A DNA stretch of 64,000 bases from Ruminobacter amylophilus. GTDB lineage: Bacteria > Pseudomonadota > Gammaproteobacteria > Enterobacterales > Succinivibrionaceae. Each line of letters starts with the position of its first letter. Position 1 is the stretch's first letter. The position numbers and the translations under genes are program-made. Positions 54,762-63,802 of the stretch are shown here, piece after piece. Location of the stretch: positions 1 to 64,000 of the forward strand of contig NZ_FOXF01000008.1 of NCBI RefSeq assembly GCF_900115655.1. The letters run 5' to 3'. A model generated the notes under the pieces. The model saw only the letters and a list, made by a program, of their open reading frames with translations, was not told the DNA's origin and ran no database searches.

Positions 54762-55277
54762 ATGTTAAAGTCATTATCTTCTTTAGCTATCGGTGTTTCT
54801 CTTGTTTTAGGTACAGCGGCTTTCTCTGAAGCCTATGCTGACACCAAGGTTGCAACTGTAAGTGTTCCTTATGTTTACAGCAAGATTCCTCAGTCTAAGG
54901 CAGCAGAAGATAAGGTGAACAAGGCTACAGCTTCAAAGGCTAAGGCTCTTGATAAGCTTCAGAGTGACGGCGCCGCTTTACAGAAGGCTTTAGGTAACAA
55001 TGATCTTTCTCCTGAAGACAGAGCAAAGAAGCAGCGTGAACTTCAGTTAATTGAAACTGAACTTCAGGTTAAGTACAGCGAATTACGTGAAGAACAGCAG
55101 AAGTTAATGTTCAAGGAAAAGACTGAGATTGATAAGAAGATTCAGGCTGCAATCGACTCAGTGGCAAAGCAGAACAATGTTGACGTGGTGATTCGTGCTG
55201 AAAGCCTTCTTTACATCTCCAGTGATTCAATCGATCTTTCTGAAAAGGTTGTTGAAAGCGTAAGCAAGGCTAAGTAA
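54762..55277 (+). CDS. skp: periplasmic chaperone Skp/OmpH
   Basis: Holds unfolded outer-membrane proteins in the periplasm. The 171-residue precursor begins MLKSLSSLAIGVSLVLGTAA with cleavage near AYA-DT (residue 26). The mature part has a beta-region, then long Lys/Glu/Gln-rich helices (residues 45-130, coiled-coil tentacles) and a short final strand DVVIRAESLLYIS, the usual Skp plan. The frame begins at GTG 54756; AGGAG five bases before ATG 54762 makes the latter the start. Between bamA and lpxD as expected. Confidence 0.93.
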   Translation: MLKSLSSLAIGVSLVLGTAAFSEAYADTKVATVSVPYVYSKIPQSKAAEDKVNKATASKAKALDKLQSDGAALQKALGNNDLSPEDRAKKQRELQLIETELQVKYSELREEQQKLMFKEKTEIDKKIQAAIDSVAKQNNVDVVIRAESLLYISSDSIDLSEKVVESVSKAK

Positions 55278-55334
55278 TCATTTGAATATATTACTGATAT
55301 TGGTTTAAGCGGTATAATCGAGGTATTTATACAT

Positions 55335-56366
55335 ATGAAAATTTCTGAAATTGCCGAATCATTAGGTGGCAGAGTTGTTGGCGATGGAAATCATGAAGTC
55401 TTCAAAGTGGCTAACTTAGCCACTGCACAGAGCAATGAGATCAGTTTTCTGTCTGATGACAAAATGCGTAAATACCTCTCTGAAACCAAGGCCGGTGCAG
55501 TTATTGTAAAGGCTGATATGGTGGATGAGGTTTCCTCTCACAATTACATTGTTGTGGATGTTCCGTACGTTGCTTTTGCCAAGGTTGCTCAGATTTTTGA
55601 TACTACCCCCAGAAGTGCAACCGGTATTCATCCAAGTGCCGTGATTGATCCTACAGCCGTGCTCGAGGAGAACGTGTCAGTAGGCGCCAATGCGGTAATT
55701 GAAGCAGGTGCGCATATCGGAGAAGGGGCTCAGATCGGCCCTAACTGTTTTGTAGGTAAAAATACCATCATCGGTAAGAATACCAAATTATGGGCAAACG
55801 TAAGTATTTATCATAACTGTGTTATCGGAGATCGCTGTCTGTTTCAGTCAGGCGCGGTAATCGGTTCTGACGGATTCGGGTATGCCAATGAACGTGGCCG
55901 CTGGGTGAAAATTCCTCAGGTGGGTCGTGTCGTGATTGGTAATGACGTTGAAATCGGAGCTTCCACTACAGTCGATCGTGGTGCAATAGATGACACAGTG
56001 ATTGAAGATAATGTTATAATAGACAATCAAGTGCAGGTTGCACATAATGATAAGATTGGCTATGGAACCGCAATTGCAGGTGCCACTGTTATTGCAGGTA
56101 GCGTAAGTATTGGTAAGTACTGCATAATCGGCGGTACTTCAGTATTTAACGGCCATATTTCTGTTTGCGACGGCGTACAGATTCTGGGTCAGGTAGGATC
56201 CAATATCAAGAAGCCGGGTAAATACGAATCCTATCTGCCTGTTCAGGATGCTTCGACATGGGCCAGAACCCAGGTTCGTATGTATCAGATCGAGAAGATT
56301 TACAAGCGTCTGGTAGGTGTAGAAAAGAAGCTGGCAGAAATTACAGATAACCAAGGTAAGGAATAA
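55335..56366 (+). CDS. lpxD: UDP-3-O-(3-hydroxyacyl)glucosamine N-acyltransferase
   Basis: Third step of lipid A synthesis; adds the second acyl chain. The 343-residue protein has the uridine-binding N-terminal domain (to about 100), a left-handed beta-helix of hexapeptide repeats ([20 protein letters not shown]), the active-site His in [10 protein letters not shown] near residue 239, and a C-terminal helix. Length fits (E. coli 341). It is 57 bases after skp. Confidence 0.96.
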   Translation: MKISEIAESLGGRVVGDGNHEVFKVANLATAQSNEISFLSDDKMRKYLSETKAGAVIVKADMVDEVSSHNYIVVDVPYVAFAKVAQIFDTTPRSATGIHPSAVIDPTAVLEENVSVGANAVIEAGAHIGEGAQIGPNCFVGKNTIIGKNTKLWANVSIYHNCVIGDRCLFQSGAVIGSDGFGYANERGRWVKIPQVGRVVIGNDVEIGASTTVDRGAIDDTVIEDNVIIDNQVQVAHNDKIGYGTAIAGATVIAGSVSIGKYCIIGGTSVFNGHISVCDGVQILGQVGSNIKKPGKYESYLPVQDASTWARTQVRMYQIEKIYKRLVGVEKKLAEITDNQGKE

Positions 56367-56370
56367 AGAA

Positions 56371-56832
56371 TTGAGCACTATACAGAAAGAATTAGATATT
56401 CAACAGATTTTGAATCTTTTGCCACATCGTTATCCATTTCTTTTGGTGGACAGAGTTCTTGAATATTGCACAGAAGGTGAACACAAGACCCTCAAGGCTA
56501 TCAAGAACGTGTCTTTTAACGAACCTTTCTTTCAGGGACATTTCCCAGGAAAGCCAGTTCTGCCAGGTGTTTTAATTCTTGAAGCCATGGCTCAGGCAAC
56601 TGGTATTCTCGCTTTTACTATGGTAGGCAAGCCTGAATCAGACGAACTCTATTATTTTGCTTCAATCGATAACGCTCGTTTCAAGAGACCTGTTGTTCCT
56701 GGAGATCAGCTGGTTCTTGAAGTTGAATATCTTAAGGAAAGACGCGGTATTGCAAAGTTTACCGGTGTAGCATCAGTTGACGGCGAAGTTGTCTGCTCTG
56801 CTGATTTAATGTGTGCTAAGCGTAAAGGCTAA
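56371..56832 (+). CDS. fabZ: 3-hydroxyacyl-ACP dehydratase FabZ
   Basis: Dehydrates 3-hydroxyacyl-ACP in fatty-acid elongation. The start is TTG at 56371, four bases after the lpxD stop; E. coli fabZ also uses TTG. The 153 residues include [20 protein letters not shown], the active-site His in [20 protein letters not shown] (with His near 52 and Glu near 66), and [15 protein letters not shown]. It is sited between lpxD and lpxA so that the two compete for, and share, hydroxyacyl-ACP. Confidence 0.96.
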   Translation: MSTIQKELDIQQILNLLPHRYPFLLVDRVLEYCTEGEHKTLKAIKNVSFNEPFFQGHFPGKPVLPGVLILEAMAQATGILAFTMVGKPESDELYYFASIDNARFKRPVVPGDQLVLEVEYLKERRGIAKFTGVASVDGEVVCSADLMCAKRKG

Positions 56833-56855
56833 TTTTTCTGTTAAGGCAGGTAGCT

Positions 56856-57644
56856 ATGATTGATAAAAGTGCGGTTATACATTCCACTGCCATTGTCAGT
56901 GATGATGCTGTGATCGGACCGGGAGTTACGGTTGGCCCGTGGACCATTATCGGTTCAGAGGTAGAGATTGGTGAAGGAACTTCCATTGCTTCTCATTGCG
57001 TTGTTAAAGGACCGGTCAAGATTGGTAAGCGCAATAAAATATTTCAGTTTGCTACTATAGGTGAAGACTGTCAGGATAAGAAGTACGCTGGTGAAAGGAC
57101 TTTTCTGGAAATCGGTGATGACAATGTTATCAGAGAACATTGCACATTCCATCGCGGTACAGTCCAGGACAACTGTCTGACCAAGGTCGGCAGTCGAAAT
57201 CTGTTTATGGTTAATGTTCACGTCGCTCACGACTGTGTGGTCGGGGATGACTGTATTTTTGCCAACAATGCTACTTTAGCAGGTCATGTGCATATTGGTA
57301 ACTGGGTTATTTTCGGCGGTCTTGCCGCTATTCACCAGTTCGGTCGTGTAGGTGATCATGCGTTTATTGCCGGCATGGCTGCTTTAAATCAGGACGTTCC
57401 TCCTTTTGTTATGGCTGCCGGTCACTATGCAAAACCTTTCGGTATCAACAAAGAGGGGTTACGCCGTCGTGGTTTCAGCAATGAAGCCATTTCTACAATC
57501 AGACACGCATACATGATTGTGTACAAGGAAAGCAAGACGGTTGATGAAGCCATCACCAAGCTTGCGCCATTGTGTGAACAGGAACCTTCAGTTCAGCTTT
57601 TGGTAGATTTTCTGAAAGAAAGCACCCGTGGTATTTGTCGATAA
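56856..57644 (+). CDS. lpxA: UDP-N-acetylglucosamine acyltransferase
   Basis: First step of lipid A synthesis. The 262-residue protein is a left-handed beta-helix with hexapeptide repeats ([14 protein letters not shown]), the catalytic His in [13 protein letters not shown] near residue 125, and the acyl ruler segment [20 protein letters not shown]. Same length as E. coli LpxA (262). Its stop is one base before the lpxB start. Confidence 0.97.
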   Translation: MIDKSAVIHSTAIVSDDAVIGPGVTVGPWTIIGSEVEIGEGTSIASHCVVKGPVKIGKRNKIFQFATIGEDCQDKKYAGERTFLEIGDDNVIREHCTFHRGTVQDNCLTKVGSRNLFMVNVHVAHDCVVGDDCIFANNATLAGHVHIGNWVIFGGLAAIHQFGRVGDHAFIAGMAALNQDVPPFVMAAGHYAKPFGINKEGLRRRGFSNEAISTIRHAYMIVYKESKTVDEAITKLAPLCEQEPSVQLLVDFLKESTRGICR

Positions 57645-57645
57645 A

Positions 57646-58857
57646 ATGGAAAACAGCTCTTCGTTTGATAATCAGCATTTCTATGCTGTGGCAGCCTGTG
57701 AGTCTTCAGGTGATACTTTGGGTGAAGGGCTGATACGTTCCATTCGTAAAAAAGATCCTCTTGCCCGTTTTATCGGAGTATTCGGTCCAAAAATGAAAAA
57801 AGCAGCCGGAAGTAATTCCGTGCAGCTTTTTGATATGGAAGAACTTGCGGTAATGGGGATCGGTGAGGTGCTTCGTTCTTTACCAAGAATTCTTAAAATC
57901 AGGCGAAATCTGATCTCATCATTAAAGAGAATCAAACCGCTGGTTTATATCGGTATTGACGCTCCTGATTTCAATCTTCACGTTGAATTAAAACTAAAAC
58001 AGAGCGGAATACCTACGGTTCATTACGTAAGTCCTTCCATATGGGCCTGGCGTCAGAATCGTATATACAAGATAAAGGCAGCTACTGACATGGTGCTGTC
58101 CATACTTCCGTTTGAAAAGGATTTTTACGACAGGTTTGATGCACCATGCACATATGTCGGTCACAGACTTGCAAAAGAAATCCCTATGAATGTTCCAATG
58201 AACGCCGCCAGACTTGCTCTTAACTTTTCTGATGAAGCAATGAAGAGTAATCAGGTGGTCGGAATTCTTCCGGGAAGCCGTGTGGCTGAAATAAAGTTTC
58301 TGACACCTGAGTTTGCCGAGGCGGCCTATGAACTGCAGAGAAAGTATCCTGTAATGCGTTTTGTCAGTGCCGCAACAACCAGAGAGAAGGCAGAGCTCAT
58401 TTCAAAAATATGGCAGAAGCATGCCCCGAATATTCCCTTAACCATATGGGTTGGGCGCTCAAAGGAAGTCATGTGTGCTTCTAATGCCCTGATAATTGCG
58501 TCAGGAACGGCTACACTTGAAGCAATGCTTCTTAATAAGAGCATGGTTGTCTGTTATATAGTGAGCAACATTACCGCCATGATAGGCAAGCATCTGCTCA
58601 AGGTTAACATGTTTTCCCTGCCTAATCTGTTAAGCGGAAGAAGGATAGTTCCTGAACTGATTCAGGATGACTGTACTCCGGATAATATCAGTGAAGAAAT
58701 CAACAAGATATTCACCAGTGACAACCGTCATATCTTTATGGAGTTTAACCGGCTTCACAAGCTTCTCTGCATGGATTCTGATTCCATAGCCGCTGATGCC
58801 GTATTAAAGGTTATCTCCGACAGGAAAGTGTCATTGTCTGATAATAAGCAGGCATAA
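57646..58857 (+). CDS. lpxB: lipid-A-disaccharide synthase
   Basis: Joins UDP-diacylglucosamine and lipid X into the lipid A disaccharide. From ATG at 57646 the product has 403 residues; the frame starts at GTG 57628 inside lpxA, a possible alternative. GD-x-LGEGLIR, FDMEELAVMGIGEVL, IDAPDFNLHVE, HYVSPSIWAWRQNR, LPGSRVAEI and ASGTATLEAML are all LpxB hallmarks. The usual AGE-x-SGD near the start reads ACESSGD here. The C-terminal part SLPNLLSGRRIVPELIQDDC is typical. It is somewhat longer than E. coli LpxB (382). Confidence 0.95.
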   Translation: MENSSSFDNQHFYAVAACESSGDTLGEGLIRSIRKKDPLARFIGVFGPKMKKAAGSNSVQLFDMEELAVMGIGEVLRSLPRILKIRRNLISSLKRIKPLVYIGIDAPDFNLHVELKLKQSGIPTVHYVSPSIWAWRQNRIYKIKAATDMVLSILPFEKDFYDRFDAPCTYVGHRLAKEIPMNVPMNAARLALNFSDEAMKSNQVVGILPGSRVAEIKFLTPEFAEAAYELQRKYPVMRFVSAATTREKAELISKIWQKHAPNIPLTIWVGRSKEVMCASNALIIASGTATLEAMLLNKSMVVCYIVSNITAMIGKHLLKVNMFSLPNLLSGRRIVPELIQDDCTPDNISEEINKIFTSDNRHIFMEFNRLHKLLCMDSDSIAADAVLKVISDRKVSLSDNKQA

Positions 58858-59048
58858 TCAGTTTTTATATCTTTATTTTCTATCGGAAAGCGCAGACCGG
58901 TTTTTCTCTGTCAATAATGAGATACAGGAATGTTTTCCGGCAGTTGTCGTAAAAATACCTGTAGGTACAGTACCGATAATATGTGATTAAAAAAGCATGT
59001 GAACAGTACGGAAATAATCAGGCTGATGTTTTATTTCTGCCGTAGAGG

Positions 59049-59057
59049 TTATCCACA
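59049..59057 (+). promoter_or_regulatory. single perfect DnaA-box sequence
   Basis: TTATCCACA matches the strongest DnaA box form. It stands alone in the 290-base gap between lpxB and rnhB; a single copy can occur by chance in 64 kb. Confidence 0.3.
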
Positions 59058-59147
59058 TGGCTGTGAAAATCTTTTTTTGCCCTCAATGTCTGAAATTTTT
59101 TATAATGGACAGATATTCTGTTAATTATATATGCTTGGTGAATCGTC

Positions 59148-59771
59148 ATGTCAAAAGTGGAACTGACTCCTTTTGTTTATCCTCTGTCAGGTGAAAATAT
59201 TATATATGCCGGTACTGATGAGGCCGGCAGGGGACCTCTGGTCGGCAATGTTGTGGCCGGTGCCGTAATACTTGATCCGGACAATCCGATAGAAGGGCTT
59301 GCTGATTCCAAGAAGCTGTCCGAGAAAAAGAGAGATGCCTTATTTGACGTGATTATGGAAAAGGCCCTGGCTGTTGGAGTGGGAATAGCTACACCGGCGG
59401 AAATAGATGAATTTAATATACTGTGGGCTTCAATGCTGGCAATGGAAAGAGCTGTAGAGGCTTTAAAGATAGTACCTGATATCGTTCTTGTTGACGGTAA
59501 TAAGATACCAAAACATCTGATGATGCCTGCCAAGGCTGTGGTCAAGGGGGATATGCTGGTTAAGGAAATAAGTGCCGCATCCATAATTGCCAAGGTTACA
59601 CGTGATCGTGAACTTGATGAACTTGATAAACTCTATCCGGAATATGGTTTTGCCTCACATAAAGGCTATCCGACGGCTCAGCATCTTAATGCCATAAATG
59701 AATTCGGGATAATAGACGGACTTTACAGAACAACGTACAAGCCGGTTAAAGAAATATTATCAAGATCATAA
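59148..59771 (+). CDS. rnhB: ribonuclease HII
   Basis: Removes ribonucleotides from DNA. The 207-residue protein has catalytic Asp 24 and Glu 25 in [14 protein letters not shown], the third Asp in VLVDGNKIP near residue 115, and [17 protein letters not shown] near residue 144, with [18 protein letters not shown]. In E. coli rnhB overlaps lpxB; here a 290-base gap separates them, implying separate transcription. Confidence 0.96.
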   Translation: MSKVELTPFVYPLSGENIIYAGTDEAGRGPLVGNVVAGAVILDPDNPIEGLADSKKLSEKKRDALFDVIMEKALAVGVGIATPAEIDEFNILWASMLAMERAVEALKIVPDIVLVDGNKIPKHLMMPAKAVVKGDMLVKEISAASIIAKVTRDRELDELDKLYPEYGFASHKGYPTAQHLNAINEFGIIDGLYRTTYKPVKEILSRS

Positions 59772-59801
59772 GATAAAAATAACAGGTATTGTTTTTATCT
59801 T
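59770..59801 (+). terminator. AT-rich hairpin after rnhB
   Basis: AAGATAAAAA / TTTTTATCTT, ten pairs with a 12-base loop. It is AT only and lacks a further T-run, so weak at best. Confidence 0.4.
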
Positions 59802-59890
59802 AATTAGGGTAAAATCTTTGTTCACGCTTGTATTTTTTGATTAGCAGCAATGGAATTTGAGCGGACTGTTGATGAAACATGATCCGATAA

Positions 59891-59936
59891 AAGCCCGAAA
59901 ACAGCAACGTTTCAATATCTGTGTTTCGGTCGCCAG
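59891..59936 (+). other. leader hairpin before dnaE
   Basis: CCGAAAACAG pairs with CTGTGTTTCGG (one bulge) around a loop containing AACGTTTCAATAT, ending 18 bases before the dnaE start. A 30-codon frame from ATG 59872 crosses it and ends at 59964 inside dnaE in another frame. Confidence 0.35.
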
Positions 59937-59953
59937 GTTATTGAGGACTAAAA

Positions 59954-62900
59954 ATGTCAGATAACAAATTTGTTCACTTATACGTGCATACAGACTATTC
60001 AATGTGTGACGGCTTAATGGATGTGAAGAAGGTCGTCAGCAATGCAAAGTCTCTGGGGATGGAAGCCGTATCGATAACTGATTTCATGAATCAGTGCAAT
60101 GCCGTAAAACTCTATGAATGCGGCATGGGGCAGGGGGTAAAACCGATATTCGGTATTGAGCTTAACGTATATGACGATACCAAGAAAAACGCGGCTGAGC
60201 ATACCTTTTTCAGAATCAAGCTTTATGCAATAAACCTTACTGGATACAGAAATATCGTAGATCTGCAGTCATACGGTTATCAGCAGGGGGCTCTGGATCA
60301 TGTGTTCAGAGTAAATCTGAGCTGGTTAAAGGATTACAGTGACGGTGTAATCATGCTGACCGGAGGGCTGAACGGAGATCTGGCAAAATTCCTGCTTTCA
60401 GGAAGACAGGATCTGTTTGAGCAGAGACTTAAATATTATCGGGAATGTTATCCGAACAGACTTTATTTTGAAATTTCCCGTTGCGGCAGACCTCAGGAAG
60501 AAGAATATATTGCCCTGGCTCTTAAAAAATCCGTGGAAGAAAATATACCGGTCGTGGCAACGAATCCGGTGATGTTTGCCAAAAAAGAGGACTTTGAAAT
60601 ACATCGTGTAAGAGTGGCCATTCAGGACAAGGTTACCATTCATGATGAAAAGTGGGTTCATCCGTACACAGATCAGATGTACATGCGCTCCCCAGAGGAA
60701 ATGATAGAACTTTTCAGTGATATTCCCGAAGCTATAGAGAATACATGGCAGATAGCCAGACGCTGTAATGTGGAATTATCTCTTGGTACCAATTACCTGC
60801 CTAAATTCCCTACAGGTGATCTCACTGACGCGGAATATCTTCGCAAAGAAGCTTATGAAGGCCTTGAAGAACGACTGGCTGTTATTTTCCCTGATGAGGA
60901 GGAAAGGAACAAGAACAGGCCGAGATATCTTGAACGTCTTGAAATCGAACTTGACGTAATTATAAAGATGGACTTCCCTGGTTACTTCCTCATAGTGATG
61001 GACTTTATTCAGTGGTCCAAAAAGAATAATATTCCTGTAGGCCCTGGACGTGGTTCCGGTGCCGGTTCACTGGTTGCCTATGCCATAAAGATTACGGATT
61101 TTGACCCTCTTCCTTACGATTTGCTCTTCGAAAGATTTCTTAATCCTGAACGTGTATCCATGCCTGACTTCGACGTTGACTTCTGTATGGATAACCGAGG
61201 TGAAGTAATCAAGTATGTGGCTTCAAAATACGGCAGAACTTCCGTATCCCAGATTATTACCTTCGGTACTCTGGCTGCCAAGGCTTCCGTCAAGAGTGTA
61301 TGCAGAGTTCTGGGGAAGAGCTACAGTTTCGGGGACAATCTGTCTAAACTCATTCTGTCCAAGCCTGACGTAACTCTGAAGGCAACACTGGGGCTGGATC
61401 CGAAAAAAGAGGAATACCGTATTCAGGAATTTGTTGATAAGTATGAAAATGATGAGGAATATCATTACATTATTGACATAGCTCTGAAACTTGAAGGTAT
61501 AACCACTTCCCACGGTAAGCATGCCGGCGGTGTGGTAATATCTCCTACCGTTATTACCGACTTTGCCCCTCTGATGTGTGATGAGGAAGGCGGTGACTTT
61601 AAAACCCAGTTCGATAAGCATGACGTTGAAGAAGCAGGTCTGGTTAAGTTCGACTTCCTCGGTCTGCGTACCCTGACGGTTATTCACTGGGCTGTTGATA
61701 TGATTAATGCGCGACTTGCTAAAAACAATCAGCCTCCGGTAAACATTAACCGCATAGACCTCAAGGATGAGCTTTCTTTTGAACTTCTGCGTTCTGCTGA
61801 GACAACAGCGGTGTTCCAGCTTGAATCCAACGGTATGCGGGAACTGATAAAGAAAATGCAGCCTGACTGTTTTGAAGATATGATTGCTCTTGTTGCATTG
61901 TATCGTCCAGGTCCGCTGGGCAGCGGTATGGTGGATAACTTCGTTGACCGTAAGAGAGGTAATGAACCTATAGCTTATCCTCATCCTGATTTCCAGCATG
62001 AAGATCTGAAGCCGGTTCTGGGACCTACGTACGGTATTATCGTGTATCAGGAACAGGTTATGCAGATCGCTCAGGTGCTGGCCGGATATTCTCTGGGCGG
62101 TGCGGATATTCTTCGAAGAGCCATGGGTAAGAAGCAGCCTGAAGTTATGGCCAAGCACCGTATAACCTATTCTGAAGGTGTGCAGAAGAAGGGCATAATA
62201 TCTGTAGACAAGGCAATGAAGATATTCGATCAGGTGGAAAAGTTCGCGATGTACGGATTTAATAAATCCCACTCTGCAGCTTATGCTCTGGTTACTCTTC
62301 AGACTCTCTGGCTTAAGGCGCATTACCCTGCTGAATTCATGGCTGCAATGATGTCTTCAGAAAAGACCAATGCGGAAAAAATTGAAGTTTTTGTCAATGA
62401 ATGCCGTCGCCTGAAAATCAAGGTGGATCCTCCCGATATCAATGAAGGTCAGACTTCTTTCATAGTGAATGATGAAGGTCATATAGTATTCAGTCTGAGT
62501 GCGGTAAAGGGGGTTGGAGATTTTCCGGTTGAGGCTATTATGAAGGAGCGTTCAAACGGTCCGTTTGTAAGTCTGTTTGATCTGTGCAGGCGTGTTGATA
62601 ACCGTAATCTTTCCAAACGAGTGCTGGAGGCTCTTATTAAAGCCGGGGCTTTGGATAAGATAGGTCCCAACAAGAGTCCAAAGGACAGAAGTACTCTGCT
62701 TAAGACCGTGGATCTTGCATTGAATCTGTGTAACTCTACTTCCAAGGAAAAACAGGGCGGGTACATTGACATGTTCGCTGACGTGGCAGATGAATTCAAG
62801 GATCCTGATTATCAGTTTACCAAGCCTTTTTCCGATAAGGAACTTCTGCAGGGTGAGGTGGAGTATCTCGGACTCTATCTGACTATCGATCCGCTGTCCC

Positions 62901-63484
62901 GTTACCTTGATGAGATTGATTATCTGCAGGTCAGCAAGATCGGAACGCTTGTTCCTTCATATGGCGGTTATGCATCCGACAGACCTACCGCAACTGTTGC
63001 AGGCATTCTGATAGAGGTTAAGCGCAGTGTTACTTCGAAAGGAGATCACCTGATGAGCGGAGTTATCATGGATAACACCGGCAGAATGGTATTTACCCTG
63101 TGGCGTGATCAGATTGCCCGTTTTGAGGACAAGCTGGAACTGAACACCCTGGTTATTGTTACCGGAAAGATCGGTTATGATGATCGAGAGAACATGAAGA
63201 AAATATTCATCGACAAGGTGGAGAATATCACCACTGCACGTCAGAGATCCGCAAAGTCTCTCAGGGTATATATGGATACTGAACAGCTTAAGGATCAGAA
63301 GATTGCCGGCAGGATTAGGGAGATAGCAGAGGGGCAGGGAGGAAATACCAGACTAGAGCTTGCAATAGACAATGATCGTTCATTTATGATTATTCCTACT
63401 CAGTACTATGTAATACCGAGTGATTCCATCATAGATTCATTGGAATATTATGTGAAAAACAGAGTGGAAATTATTTACGATTAG
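59954..63484 (+). CDS. dnaE: DNA polymerase III alpha subunit
   Basis: Replicative polymerase core. The 1176-residue protein has an N-terminal PHP domain (VHLYVHTDYSMCDGLMDVK), VGPGRGSGAGSLVAYAIKIT near residue 362, the catalytic Asp motif MPDFDVDFCMDNRG near residues 403-416, GVVISPT, FDFLGLRTLT and VALYRPGPLGSGMVD, GIIVYQEQVMQ, and the helix-hairpin-helix and OB-fold parts towards the end. Length agrees with E. coli DnaE (1160). The frame is intact throughout; long antisense frames here are shadows. In E. coli accA follows; here a mobile-element relic does. Confidence 0.97.
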   Translation: MSDNKFVHLYVHTDYSMCDGLMDVKKVVSNAKSLGMEAVSITDFMNQCNAVKLYECGMGQGVKPIFGIELNVYDDTKKNAAEHTFFRIKLYAINLTGYRNIVDLQSYGYQQGALDHVFRVNLSWLKDYSDGVIMLTGGLNGDLAKFLLSGRQDLFEQRLKYYRECYPNRLYFEISRCGRPQEEEYIALALKKSVEENIPVVATNPVMFAKKEDFEIHRVRVAIQDKVTIHDEKWVHPYTDQMYMRSPEEMIELFSDIPEAIENTWQIARRCNVELSLGTNYLPKFPTGDLTDAEYLRKEAYEGLEERLAVIFPDEEERNKNRPRYLERLEIELDVIIKMDFPGYFLIVMDFIQWSKKNNIPVGPGRGSGAGSLVAYAIKITDFDPLPYDLLFERFLNPERVSMPDFDVDFCMDNRGEVIKYVASKYGRTSVSQIITFGTLAAKASVKSVCRVLGKSYSFGDNLSKLILSKPDVTLKATLGLDPKKEEYRIQEFVDKYENDEEYHYIIDIALKLEGITTSHGKHAGGVVISPTVITDFAPLMCDEEGGDFKTQFDKHDVEEAGLVKFDFLGLRTLTVIHWAVDMINARLAKNNQPPVNINRIDLKDELSFELLRSAETTAVFQLESNGMRELIKKMQPDCFEDMIALVALYRPGPLGSGMVDNFVDRKRGNEPIAYPHPDFQHEDLKPVLGPTYGIIVYQEQVMQIAQVLAGYSLGGADILRRAMGKKQPEVMAKHRITYSEGVQKKGIISVDKAMKIFDQVEKFAMYGFNKSHSAAYALVTLQTLWLKAHYPAEFMAAMMSSEKTNAEKIEVFVNECRRLKIKVDPPDINEGQTSFIVNDEGHIVFSLSAVKGVGDFPVEAIMKERSNGPFVSLFDLCRRVDNRNLSKRVLEALIKAGALDKIGPNKSPKDRSTLLKTVDLALNLCNSTSKEKQGGYIDMFADVADEFKDPDYQFTKPFSDKELLQGEVEYLGLYLTIDPLSRYLDEIDYLQVSKIGTLVPSYGGYASDRPTATVAGILIEVKRSVTSKGDHLMSGVIMDNTGRMVFTLWRDQIARFEDKLELNTLVIVTGKIGYDDRENMKKIFIDKVENITTARQRSAKSLRVYMDTEQLKDQKIAGRIREIAEGQGGNTRLELAIDNDRSFMIIPTQYYVIPSDSIIDSLEYYVKNRVEIIYD

Positions 63485-63591
63485 CCTGTCGGGGCGGATA
63501 ACCTGTTACCCGCTTACAGTGTTTGTTTGAGTTTGATTGCATTGTGGTATTAATTTGTCGAAATTAAGGGATATTTGGTTTAAAATACTAA

Positions 63592-63777
63592 AACTTTAAA
63601 GATGTTGTTCTAGGAGTTCCCCGGTTTTGTGACTTCGGGGAAGGATTGACAACAAAACAAAAGGTAGGAAAAGGACTATCCGAGCCTGTTTACGGAAATT
63701 CCGTGAATAAAAGCCTGTTACATCATGCAAGACGCGGGGAAGCCTGCTCATCGGCAGCTGAAACAGGAAGCTTGTGA
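63592..63777 (+). pseudogene. 3' remnant of an IS200/IS605-type tnpB gene
   Basis: The plus frame open from 63592 (after a TAA at 63589) to TGA at 63775 has no start and encodes about 61 residues, ending GEACSSAAETGSL. Such a polar variable tail ending with an E-x-GSL type sequence overlapping the right-end hairpin is usual for TnpB. The conserved RuvC and zinc-finger parts are absent: dnaE ends at 63484 and only 107 bases separate it. The call rests on the tail pattern together with the following right-end-like structure, and no other hallmark, so it is uncertain. Confidence 0.45.
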
Positions 63778-63802
63778 CATATGTTGTTACGGGCGGTTCA
63801 TC
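63602..63802 (+). ncRNA. candidate omega-RNA / right end of an IS200/IS605-like element
   Basis: Four hairpins in a row: TTCCCCG/CGGGGAA (63616-63641) within outer TGTTGT/ACAACA (63603-63655); TTTACGG/CCGTGAA (63690-63707); CTGC/GCAG (63744-63757) within CCTGT/ACAGG (63713-63768); and CTTGTGAC/GTTACGGG (63771-63793). The last is preceded by GGAAG and followed by CGGTTCATC, the classic right-end form of TnpB-coding elements (GGAAGC, stem, GGGnnGTTCA). The boundary near 63802 is inferred. Confidence 0.5.

Noticed and set aside
61223-62323. 366-codon minus-strand frame inside dnaE
   Set aside because: The plus strand encodes a complete, well conserved DNA polymerase; this frame has no known motif.
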